Notes: a model not told the origin generated them from the sequence alone. Shown: positions 1 to 6,820, counted from the stretch's first letter. The stretch: 7,642 nt of DNA from an uncultured Porphyromonas sp. (GCF_915070105.1 NZ_CAJZFJ010000088.1:1-7642); one strand, 5' to 3'. Made by a program: numbers and translations.

Positions 1-39
1 ATTCCCTCCTACTAATTAAGGATCTAGTAATTCAATAGA

Positions 40-75
40 ATGATACTAAGATAATCGTGATTATATTTGTATCAT
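40..75. promoter_or_regulatory. Nested inverted repeat over promoter (operator-like)
   Basis: Two inverted repeats share one centre. The outer arms are ATGATAC (40-46) and GTATCAT (69-75), and the inner arms are ATAATC (51-56) and GATTAT (59-64). They are separated by symmetric 4-nt spacers and a GT centre, so 15 of 18 opposed positions are complementary. The dyad covers the -7 hexamer-like element at 62-69. Overlap with a promoter suggests a repressor operator, but the binding protein is unknown and the sequence is A+T-rich, so some symmetry could be chance. Confidence 0.45.
62..69 (+). promoter_or_regulatory. Bacteroidota-type -7 promoter element
   Basis: TATATTTG matches the Bacteroides-type -7 consensus TAnnTTTG exactly and lies 30 nt before the ATG at 100, leaving a leader of roughly 25 nt. 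I see no convincing TTTG -33 box about 20 nt upstream, so the call rests on the -7 element, its position, and the overlapping dyad. Confidence 0.55.
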
Positions 76-99
76 ATCTAACTCAAATAATTAAGAAAC

Positions 100-459
100 A
101 TGTCGGAAGATAAGGCGATGCAGTATGAAGCTTTGATTAGGGCTGCACATAGAGAAGGAAATAGAATTGTTAGTCGCTATGGCGTAGCAAGAGCTGACGC
201 CGATATATACCGTCGATTAGATAGAGTAGCATGCGAGCCTAATGACCCGTTCAAACAGGGATTATACATAGGAAGAACAGCAGCATACATAGAAACTGCT
301 CTAGAGAAAGTGAAAAAAGAGCGTTCAGGCAATGAGGTGTTCACTAAGAAGATTGAAGAGTGTTTATCCCTTCTATCAAATCCAACAAAGGCAAAGATTG
401 AAGAGTGCATAGACAAAGCTTGGGATGCATTTAGATGTATAGGTCTGAGAGTCTCTTGA
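100..459 (+). CDS. Small soluble hypothetical protein, 119 aa
   Basis: I do not recognise this family. The product is charged (rich in Lys, Glu, Arg and Asp), has no signal peptide or membrane segment, and looks largely helical, so it is probably cytoplasmic. The motif KIEEC occurs twice, at residues 84-88 and 99-103. It comes from a 14-nt exact DNA repeat (349-362 and 394-407) spaced exactly 15 codons apart, so part of the C-terminal half may be an internal duplication of a helix. The ATG at 100 is chosen because a consensus -7 element (62-69) lies just upstream with an A-rich leader and no strong Shine-Dalgarno, as is normal in Bacteroidota. The frame stays open for 42 codons after the TGA, to a second stop at 586-588. 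The gene stands alone in an A+T-rich patch, and the overlapping dyad at 40-75 suggests regulated expression. Function unknown. Confidence 0.7.
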   Translation: MSEDKAMQYEALIRAAHREGNRIVSRYGVARADADIYRRLDRVACEPNDPFKQGLYIGRTAAYIETALEKVKKERSGNEVFTKKIEECLSLLSNPTKAKIEECIDKAWDAFRCIGLRVS

Positions 460-864
460 TTAAATTACCTTCGAGATAAGAGCTATATAGCTTCATGGGT
501 ATCACATCTCAATCCCAAGGATCTTAGTAGCTACCTTGCTCTACTTGATGAGCGATTTATAATCTCTGCGATATACGAAGAGGATTGAAAATTATAGCCT
601 TTACTTTGACCTGAGCCATGAAGGGATAAGCGAGTTATCATCACGAGCTCACCCTCTTAAATGGTATTCCAAGTTCTGTTAGCCGATGCTCGTTGTACAT
701 ACGGCTTATAGCGAATATTTGCTATACCAGACACAGGACTAGGTGTGAGGCTCCCAATAATACCTATTCTGCATATGCCAAGTTAGAGCAACAAGTGAAC
801 ATCAAGGAGGGGAGACATGACTACCACGACAAAAATTTCTGACAAATTTCTAGGAGAAGAAGCT
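460..864. other. 405-nt gap, no confident gene
   Basis: It begins with 42 stop-free codons in frame with the preceding gene (460-585). A stop-free but ATG-less + frame follows (630-839), then an imperfect 20-bp palindrome (707-726) and a perfect AAGGAGG six nt before an ATG (804-819) that opens only 23 codons. These could be fragments of decayed coding DNA. None reads clearly as a known protein, and I see no RNA gene, terminal repeat or CRISPR unit. Confidence 0.5.
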
Positions 865-1575
865 TCATCTCCATGCCAAGCTTATTGCTATTGAGACGAG
901 AGTCGTTAAGATTGTTACGATTAAAGTGATTATAGCAACCCTATAGGATCTCTTGGCTAGATCAAGACTCTGCTTGGTCAGTTCGAGGTTCTGGTTCGTT
1001 TGTTCAAGACTCTGCTTGGTCAGTTTGAGGCTCTGGTTCGTTTGTTCGAGACTCTGCTTGGTTAGTCTGAGGCTCTGGTTGAACTGTACGTCTGACCGAG
1101 GGATATAGCCATTCTCACAAAAGACTCTAAACTCCTCGGTCACGTATATTGCCTTTGAGGAATACTCTGTCCAGAGCTTAATTATAGAAGCGTCCTTGAT
1201 TTCCGATGAAATTTTGATGATTTTTTGCTCCACACCATTACTTGTTATCGTATCTGGAGCTGCTCCTATCGGGAAGTTTGGCTCTTCCGTCACACTCATG
1301 AAAAGAATAATATATCCCTCTTGCTCCAGCAACTTAATCAAAGTTACTGTCTCAAGAATTAGTCTACGAATTTGAGGATCCCTTTCATATAAATCAGAGT
1401 TCTTATGGCCTTGATCAGATGTATAGACTATCTGAAGCTCCGGCTTCTCTTTATCGAGATATATTTTAGCATCAGGCAAGTCACTAAAAAGAATATTAGC
1501 GAGATAGTTATTATGGCCATCTCCTTCTAATATACGCTCACATAACTCTTGTTCTTTCTTACTCAGTCGTCTCAT
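865..1575 (-). CDS. Heptad-repeat coiled-coil, C-terminal TM protein
   Basis: Product of 236 residues and unknown family. Residues 1-160 form a mixed alpha/beta globular region without a signal peptide. Residues 166-214 are seven consecutive heptads of the form (N/K)QSLxxT, with Leu at the a and Thr at the d positions, which predicts a regular coiled coil. Residues about 213-235 are a hydrophobic segment rich in Ile, Leu, Val and Thr, ending in Trp-Arg. The topology is therefore a cytoplasmic head, a coiled-coil stalk and a C-terminal tail anchor in the inner membrane, probably as an oligomer. The heptads are encoded by near-identical 42-bp DNA repeats, so repeat number may vary between strains. 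The ATG at 1575 fits a -7 element at 1643-1650 on the same strand. The gene is monocistronic in an A+T-rich patch. Such heads could act as sensors or effectors, but nothing in the sequence shows an activity. Confidence 0.8.
   Translation of the reverse strand: MRRLSKKEQELCERILEGDGHNNYLANILFSDLPDAKIYLDKEKPELQIVYTSDQGHKNSDLYERDPQIRRLILETVTLIKLLEQEGYIILFMSVTEEPNFPIGAAPDTITSNGVEQKIIKISSEIKDASIIKLWTEYSSKAIYVTEEFRVFCENGYIPRSDVQFNQSLRLTKQSLEQTNQSLKLTKQSLEQTNQNLELTKQSLDLAKRSYRVAIITLIVTILTTLVSIAISLAWR
966..1080. repeat. 42-bp tandem repeat, about 2.7 copies
   Basis: Copies begin at 966, 1008 and 1050, each with GACTCTGCTTGGT at the left end. The first two are full length with few substitutions, and the third diverges after about 1080. 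Each unit encodes two heptads (14 residues) of the coiled coil in the leftward gene, and 42 is a multiple of three, so copy-number change would keep the reading frame. Confidence 0.9.
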
Positions 1576-1642
1576 TGAAATATTTTGATATTTAGAGGTT
1601 CAAGTGGAATTCTTCCAGAGTCACATCTTGAAATTTACTCTA

Positions 1643-1650
1643 CAAAGGTA
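1643..1650 (-). promoter_or_regulatory. -7 element for the coiled-coil gene
   Basis: On the minus strand this reads TACCTTTG, an exact match to TAnnTTTG, lying 67 nt before the ATG at 1575 (leader of about 60 nt). A TTTG at 1678-1681 is 27 nt upstream. That is wider than the usual spacing of about 19-21, so the -33 box is doubtful. Confidence 0.5.
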
Positions 1651-1979
1651 ATTCAGATCTTTCATCTGTCTCTTAGTCAAAGTCTAGTATACCTATACCG
1701 ATCACTAAGACAGGATGGATAATGCCTATCCTAAGAGTACAAATTTTGAACCTTCCAGTAAGCACTTATTATCGTCTCTTGGGATGTATGGATACCTAGG
1801 TGAAAATACCCACTCCTTAATCATCACAAAATTACCAATTATTGTATCCATGAGTTAGATAACCTTATCGCCACTGCTTGACACAACAAGGTCGCTGTAG
1901 TTTGTCGTCAGAGGAGTGCTCACTCGTGACTAAGGGGGAGAATCTCTCCTATGAATAGGTAAAAGGTGAAGAGCCTAAG

Positions 1980-2016
1980 ACTCTCTACCGTGCCTTGGTA
2001 AAGCACGGTAGAGAGT
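1980..2016 (-). terminator. Strong hairpin ending the three-gene operon
   Basis: A perfect 14-bp stem (ACTCTCTACCGTGC at 1980-1993 with its complement at 2003-2016) closes a 9-nt loop. It starts 22 nt beyond the TAG of the SusD-like gene, where a terminator for the leftward operon belongs. The downstream minus-strand sequence is only moderately T-rich (CTTAGGCTCTTCACCTTTT), so it is not a textbook U-tract. It could also protect the mRNA 3' end. Confidence 0.7.
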
Positions 2017-2038
2017 AACGCTAAGTACATGCCATTAA

Positions 2039-3514
2039 CTAAATAGGGAGAGGGAGAACTAGCCTCTGAGGGCTGAGCTTGTGGCCTTGGGGAGTCACTG
2101 CCTGCTCCAGTGGGATGAGGCGGAGGCGACTACCTTGCACCTTGGGGTACTTTCTCGTGCGCTGAATGTCCCAGAGTTGCTTCATCTGAAAGGGGAGCTC
2201 ACGGAGACGCTCCAGCCACAGCTCAGCTTGGAGCTCCTCCTTCGAAAGGGTGGCGAGGACAAGGGCAACTTCAGAGGGAGCTTGCTGCAGGGCTCTCCCT
2301 CGAACTTCCGCAAGGCAGCGAATAGCTGTGCTCATCTCTTCTTCGCTCTCCAGCAGCGCTTCGGCGAGTAGGAGCAACACCTCAGAGTAGGGATAGAGTC
2401 CAAGCTCCATCGGCCTCGTGCCTATATGCCCTGGGGTAGATCGGAGCCAGAACCAAGGTGCTGGGTCAAAGATCTGAAAGACCGTCTTCCCCTCCTCTGC
2501 TACCTTATAGAAACTATGGAAATACTGCCTATCCTTGCCCCGCAAATCACCCTCACCATAGACCGACATGAAGAGCTTCGTCGGTCGAAAGGCATTGAAG
2601 GCAAGTGACTCGCCTACCTTACCCCAGCTCTTAGCTTCCCGAGGGAAGGTATAGGCCTCCAGACTCGGGGCACTCGCACCTCGGAGGGTGAAGAGATATT
2701 CGTCGCAGGCAGGGTTGGTACGTAGCGTGTTGAATGCCGAGAGCTCCTCGCTCCCACCGTTAGGCATCAATCGATACCTCCCAGAGCCAAGGACGGGGCG
2801 GAGGATAGCTGCCACGTCCTTGTACTTAGCTTGTCTCAGAGGGTAGCCACTCATCTGTAGGTATACCTCCCCTAGGAGCACTCGGGCAAGGTCTTGGTGT
2901 ACACGATACGAAGCCACCTCCTTTGTCCTACTGGGAAGAAGGGCAATAGCCGACCGGAGGTCTTGCTCGATCAGCTGGTAGCCCTCCTCTAGGGACTTTG
3001 TTTGTCCTCCACGGCTCTCCTGAATGCCCCCAAAGCTACGCAAGAGATAGAAGCGACTGAAGGCTCGGAAGAAACGTACCTCTCCGAGTAGCTGTGCTTG
3101 CTCCCCAGCCTGTAGCCCCTTCGCCGTAGGGAGGAGACGAAGTAGTGAGTCTGCGAGCTCTATCCCATCATAGCACCGAGAATAAATAGTCTCAGCGAGC
3201 CTCTGTACCGCAGGAGAGGATAGCTTCGCAGTATTTAATGCGGGATAAGGACCGGCAAGTGCTTCGCTCTCTATCAAGCCACTCAGATAGGCGGGCCAGG
3301 CAGAGCGTACCCCCTCCTCTGGATCGGTATCTAAGTAGATCGAGGGGAGTCCCTCCTTATACAGTCGCTGGACAGCCTCCGTAGCCGAAGTGGCATCAGC
3401 GAAGGGACTTTGCTCAGAGGGAGTCTGTGGCGCATGCTCCTTCTTGCAGGAGAGGAATAGAAGGAGACCGACTAGGACAGCAAGTGCCCGATAAGAGGTA
3501 TAGTGTGACGTCAT
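2039..3514 (-). CDS. SusD/RagB-like outer-membrane lipoprotein, 491 aa
   Basis: Predicted surface lipoprotein of the SusD/RagB fold, which in known systems caps an outer-membrane transporter and binds glycans or peptides. A signal peptide ends in a lipobox, LFLSC, with Cys23 as the lipidated residue, followed by KK. Family hallmarks in order: the TPR-type helix GEVRFFRAFSRFYLLRSFGG (144-163); a second helix pair with LARVLLGEVYLQ (209-220); the SEVLLLLAEALLESEE segment (377-392) leading to EVRGRA (403-408); and LWLERLRELPFQMKQLWDIQ (432-451), the counterpart of the usual ERRRELAFEGxRWxDLxR. The C-terminus has the common IPLEQ. Length is close to the family's usual 480-600. It is the last gene of the operon, 25 nt after the beta-barrel gene. 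Oddly, no SusC/RagA gene is adjacent. Ligand unknown. Confidence 0.9.
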   Translation of the reverse strand: MTSHYTSYRALAVLVGLLLFLSCKKEHAPQTPSEQSPFADATSATEAVQRLYKEGLPSIYLDTDPEEGVRSAWPAYLSGLIESEALAGPYPALNTAKLSSPAVQRLAETIYSRCYDGIELADSLLRLLPTAKGLQAGEQAQLLGEVRFFRAFSRFYLLRSFGGIQESRGGQTKSLEEGYQLIEQDLRSAIALLPSRTKEVASYRVHQDLARVLLGEVYLQMSGYPLRQAKYKDVAAILRPVLGSGRYRLMPNGGSEELSAFNTLRTNPACDEYLFTLRGASAPSLEAYTFPREAKSWGKVGESLAFNAFRPTKLFMSVYGEGDLRGKDRQYFHSFYKVAEEGKTVFQIFDPAPWFWLRSTPGHIGTRPMELGLYPYSEVLLLLAEALLESEEEMSTAIRCLAEVRGRALQQAPSEVALVLATLSKEELQAELWLERLRELPFQMKQLWDIQRTRKYPKVQGSRLRLIPLEQAVTPQGHKLSPQRLVLPLPI

Positions 3515-3539
3515 AGAATGATACTAATCGATAAAGATA

Positions 3540-5222
3540 CTAGAAAGAGTAGCTGTAGCTAAGTTCGCTCGTAAAGGAAGATCTAGGAGAGCTCACTGCG
3601 GGGAGGAGCCTACGCCCTTGGTAAGCTACGCTTGCATTCAGGCCGTGCTTGCCCCAGAAGCGATAGCCTGCAGTAGCTCGGAGGTTGTACACCTGCGCTA
3701 GCCTGTGTCCTGCCTCCTGAGTCTCATTGTAGGATAGGCTAAGCCCTGTACTGAGCTGTTTCTTCAGAAGGCGTTTAGCTAGGCTGAGGCTTGGCCCGAG
3801 GGTAAGCACGGCCTTGCGGTCGGCATAGTTATTACTCACATTGAATCCTCCCGTGAGCGTGAGGTCCAGTGCACTTAGATCTAAGCTATAGCTTGTACCG
3901 AGGTTCATAAAGCGGGTGAGCTGACCGGGCTGGATATAGCGTCCCTGCCTATCGGCGGCCTCTTGGTAGCTCAGAGTAGCTGACAGGGTCTGTGTTTGTG
4001 CTTCACTCTGCTTGAGGCGCCAGCTAATATCGGCATCTAGGCTATGGCTGAGCTGGGTAAACTGCAGGGTGTCGAGATTGTCATAGGGAGTCCGTGCATT
4101 GATATAGTCGAAGCTGGACTTCAGATTGCGATAAGACTGGAAGCTGGATAGTGAGACCGAGGCGGAGAGGGCTTCGTTGGGGGTGAAGCCGACCTGTGCT
4201 GAGCCCACGAAGCGCTTATTATGCTCCTGCTTCTGCCCCATGAGGTCATCTCGCTGGAGTCCTCCACTTAGTGCAAGGCTGAGCTTACTATCGAAGAAGC
4301 TCCGGCTATAGTTGAGCGTCAGATTCTCGTAGTCGTTGTTGAAGTAGTAAGCCCCTAAGGTCGCATAGCCCGGATCGATACGCTCGTAGCCTACCCCCAG
4401 AGTATTGCCGACAAAGCTATAAGACACGTCGGCCCTGAGGGCATGGTAGTAACTCACCTCTGCGCTTCGCAGATCCTGCTGCATCCTGCTGAGCCCATAT
4501 TCCAGCGAGAGCTTAAGGTCCTTGATGAGGCTGAGGCTCCCCTCTAGTCCCAGAGCTATATTCCCCTTGGGATAGATCCCTAGCGCATCGATGTCGAAGG
4601 AGATGCGCCCATCTCGATCCCGTGCTGCAAAGACCGTCCCTCCGAGGGCAAAGGTACTCCCCTCATACCGAGTCTTGAGCCCATACCCCCATCGCTCATA
4701 GCCCACCTGTAGGGAGGGGATATTCGGGTCGGCATCCACCCTCTTGAGCAGTCGCCCTGCCATAGCCGATACCTGCCACCTCCCGGGACTTAGCTCTACG
4801 CCCAGACCCGTAAACTGATGACCATTCAGCGTATAGGGCCCGAAGCTCATAGACACATCGCCGATATGGGCCTTCGCCCACTTATACGAAGGATGGAGGC
4901 TTAGCCGATTGGGGAGCGAGGGATAGGAGAAGTTCGCCCCATAGTTATTCAGATTAAACGAGAGGGGGATATTGAGGAGCTCGTAGAGCGATAGGTTCAC
5001 CGCCCCCGTGAGCTGGTACGTGAAGCTCTGGCGGGCTTCGCTGGGTCGACTACTGAACAGCGTAGCACGAGCAGAGATGCTCCCACTGATCTTAAAGGGC
5101 TTCTTCTTACGAAAGGCAAGCACCTCTTCGATATTCTGGGCATAGCTAGGCTTCATCCCGGGGAGCAGCAGAGCTGTCAGTAGGAGTATCCTTCGGAGGG
5201 ACGTAGGGTAAATCTTCAGCAT
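3540..5222 (-). CDS. Plugless outer-membrane beta-barrel protein, 560 aa
   Basis: Predicted integral outer-membrane barrel. A signal peptide (residues 1-28, ending PSYA before QNIEE) is followed by about 530 residues of alternating polar and aromatic/hydrophobic segments with short turns, rich in Tyr, Ser, Leu and Gly. The chain ends in ELSYSYSF, a C-terminal Phe typical of BAM-assembled barrels. There is no TonB box, plug domain or carboxypeptidase-like N-domain, and the chain is about half the length of SusC. A conserved-looking block around residues 109-157 (YKWAKAHIGDVSMSFG, then PYTLNGHQFTGLG and ELSPGRW) resembles, from memory, a family of Bacteroidota outer-membrane proteins encoded beside PKD lipoproteins. 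I start at the ATG at 5222; a TTG two codons earlier (5228) would leave only 6 nt after the upstream stop. It is the middle gene of the operon, 12 nt after the PKD lipoprotein. Role may be a surface pore or anchor; unproven. Confidence 0.8.
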   Translation of the reverse strand: MLKIYPTSLRRILLLTALLLPGMKPSYAQNIEEVLAFRKKKPFKISGSISARATLFSSRPSEARQSFTYQLTGAVNLSLYELLNIPLSFNLNNYGANFSYPSLPNRLSLHPSYKWAKAHIGDVSMSFGPYTLNGHQFTGLGVELSPGRWQVSAMAGRLLKRVDADPNIPSLQVGYERWGYGLKTRYEGSTFALGGTVFAARDRDGRISFDIDALGIYPKGNIALGLEGSLSLIKDLKLSLEYGLSRMQQDLRSAEVSYYHALRADVSYSFVGNTLGVGYERIDPGYATLGAYYFNNDYENLTLNYSRSFFDSKLSLALSGGLQRDDLMGQKQEHNKRFVGSAQVGFTPNEALSASVSLSSFQSYRNLKSSFDYINARTPYDNLDTLQFTQLSHSLDADISWRLKQSEAQTQTLSATLSYQEAADRQGRYIQPGQLTRFMNLGTSYSLDLSALDLTLTGGFNVSNNYADRKAVLTLGPSLSLAKRLLKKQLSTGLSLSYNETQEAGHRLAQVYNLRATAGYRFWGKHGLNASVAYQGRRLLPAVSSPRSSFTSELSYSYSF

Positions 5223-5234
5223 AGGCAATAGAGG

Positions 5235-6590
5235 TTATTCATTGGGGCGCTTCTCGACCTTGATATCCGCAAGGATGTAGGAGGCGGCACCTGCTTGGAC
5301 ATAGCGCTTGACACGGATCACGCCACGACGACTATCCGCCGTACGAAAGAGGGCGAAGTGGGGCAGACTCCCCTTGTCAAAGTGCCTAGGACGTGGCTCG
5401 CTCCACTGCCTGAAGCGGTCGAAGTCCTTCGCCTGCTTGAAGCTCTCGAAGTCTGCATCAGTGATCGTGCTCCCGTAGTCTGATGGATAATGGACGAAGC
5501 TCGCCCCTTGTGCCCCAGGAATGGGAGGGAAGGAACTGGAGGCAGCCTGATCGGGGGCAAAGAAGTAGCAATAACTAAAGGCAGAGTTCAAGGCAAAGAA
5601 GCCCAAATCGACCTTAGCTCCGAGTTGCTCCTCGGCAATACGCTTCGACGTCACGACTCCTCCCGCATAGGCCGAATAGAAGCATCCGACGGTGTTCTTA
5701 GCCTCATTGATGCCAAGCTTTAGGTCCACTTGCTCGATGATCCCTCGATTGGGCTTGATGGTAAGGAGCTTCTCGACACGTTGCTCCTCCTTGCCATTGC
5801 GAGCTAAGAGGATCAGCTTGTAGTTCCCAGCCCGCTCGAAGCGTATACTCGTGGCCTCGGCCTCGGGATGCTCTATGGTCGCTCCCTCACAGAGCCAGCG
5901 ATAGGTAAGCCCTCCTGTGGTGAGGTTCTGAGTCCTCAGGGTCAGGGGTGCCTCCCAGTCTTGGTCTACGGCACTAGGGGCATAGCTAAAGTCGGCATGC
6001 ATCGGAGCCTGCAGGGTAAAGGTCTTGCTCAGCTCCTCGTAGCGACTGCCATTGAAGACCCTAAGGTGGATCTTATGCTCACCGCCATCTTTGAACGTAA
6101 CAGCCGAAGGATATTGGGTCGCAGATGAGGAGGGCTCTCCGCCCTCAAAGCTCCACTCATAGCGACTACCTCCTTTGCTCCAATTACGGAGCGTAACTAC
6201 CGCTGGGGCGATATCGTTAATCGCTATCTGATAGTCGAAGTTCAGCGAAAGTGCTGAGTCTACTCGAAGGGTCTGTTCGCTGACCTTCTCCTCAACGGCG
6301 TTCCGCACACGGAGCTGTATCCTATGCTCTCCAGGCTCAGTGAAAGTCACCGTCCCGGGTCGCTTCTCTCGTGAGGATGCTGGCGAACCGCCCTCAAACG
6401 TCCACTCATACTCATCCGCCCCATAGCTCTCATTCTTCAGCTGAACCTGCACGGGCGTAGTCTTATCCTCTGCCACTTCGATGGAGAAGGCAGAGGCTAT
6501 CGGCACGGACTCCTCCCTGAGACAAGACGATAGCAAGGCTATCACCAGCAGTACTGCTATCAGGCGATAAGGAATGCACATTCTATCCAT
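5235..6590 (-). CDS. PKD-repeat surface lipoprotein, 451 aa
   Basis: Predicted lipoprotein: the signal peptide ends in the lipobox LLSSC with Cys23 lipidated. Three PKD-like (Ig-fold) modules follow, at residues about 33-110, 115-193 and 198-278. Their signature strands are YEWTFEGG (61-68), YEWSFEGG (144-151) and the degenerate YRWLCEG (230-236), each followed by a GEHRIQLRV, GEHKIHLRV or GNYKLILLA strand. Residues about 284-447 form a separate domain (VDLKLGINEAKNTVG, later VDLGFF, YFFAPD and a terminal YILADIKVEK). This pattern recurs, as I recall it, in uncharacterised Bacteroidota surface lipoproteins. PKD modules usually mediate protein or glycan contacts and act as spacers, so this is probably a binding or scaffolding partner for the barrel and SusD-like protein downstream. 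It is first in the operon. The ATG at 6590 is used; an ATG three codons later (6581) is equally possible. No catalytic motif seen. Confidence 0.85.
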   Translation of the reverse strand: MDRMCIPYRLIAVLLVIALLSSCLREESVPIASAFSIEVAEDKTTPVQVQLKNESYGADEYEWTFEGGSPASSREKRPGTVTFTEPGEHRIQLRVRNAVEEKVSEQTLRVDSALSLNFDYQIAINDIAPAVVTLRNWSKGGSRYEWSFEGGEPSSSATQYPSAVTFKDGGEHKIHLRVFNGSRYEELSKTFTLQAPMHADFSYAPSAVDQDWEAPLTLRTQNLTTGGLTYRWLCEGATIEHPEAEATSIRFERAGNYKLILLARNGKEEQRVEKLLTIKPNRGIIEQVDLKLGINEAKNTVGCFYSAYAGGVVTSKRIAEEQLGAKVDLGFFALNSAFSYCYFFAPDQAASSSFPPIPGAQGASFVHYPSDYGSTITDADFESFKQAKDFDRFRQWSEPRPRHFDKGSLPHFALFRTADSRRGVIRVKRYVQAGAASYILADIKVEKRPNE

Positions 6591-6634
6591 CTTCCGCTCT
6601 TTATTACGATCATGTTGTTTATTCTATCCTTTTC

Positions 6635-6642
6635 TAAATGTA
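6635..6642 (-). promoter_or_regulatory. Possible -7 element for the three-gene operon
   Basis: On the minus strand it reads TACATTTA, one base off TAnnTTTG, 45 nt before the ATG at 6590. No TTTG -33 box is present upstream. It is the best match in the leader, but weak. Confidence 0.3.
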
Positions 6643-6820
6643 ACGGGCTCTCACGTTGCGCCTCTTTCATCCTAGCGCCCCATTGTGCCCCTAACCCTCT
6701 CCTTTGGGATCTTCGTTCATACCCACGAGTTGCCCTACCTATCCCCCTCCTATCTATGGGGGTACCTCAGGGATGTACAGCGTGTGACAAGCACAGAGGA
6801 GAGCCCTACAGAGAGTATAC

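Larger units (their letters stand above)
1576..2038. other. 463-nt gap: promoter at one end, terminator at other
   Basis: The left end carries the promoter and leader of the coiled-coil gene, and the right end the strong hairpin at 1980-2016. Between them are only short dyads: AGGAT/ATCCT at 1712-1732, and GGAGA/TCTCC near 1937-1949. I found no convincing coding frame on either strand. The base composition steps up in G+C just to the right of this gap. Confidence 0.6.

Noticed and set aside
853..872. Hairpin at the stop codon of the coiled-coil gene as a terminator
   Set aside because: The dyad GGAGAxGA/TCxTCTCC has an A-A mismatch, overlaps the TGA codon, and is not followed by a T-run on the minus strand; too weak to call.
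966..1080. CRISPR-like array
   Set aside because: The 42-bp units are contiguous with no spacers and encode coiled-coil heptads in frame.
1860..1935. Minus-strand GTG frame of 22 codons (VSTPLTTNYSDLVVSSS)
   Set aside because: Too short, preceded closely by an in-frame stop, and without a promoter or homologue I recognise.
5222..5228. TTG at 5228 as start of the beta-barrel gene
   Set aside because: An ATG two codons later gives a normal signal peptide and better spacing after the upstream stop; the TTG adds only Met-Pro.
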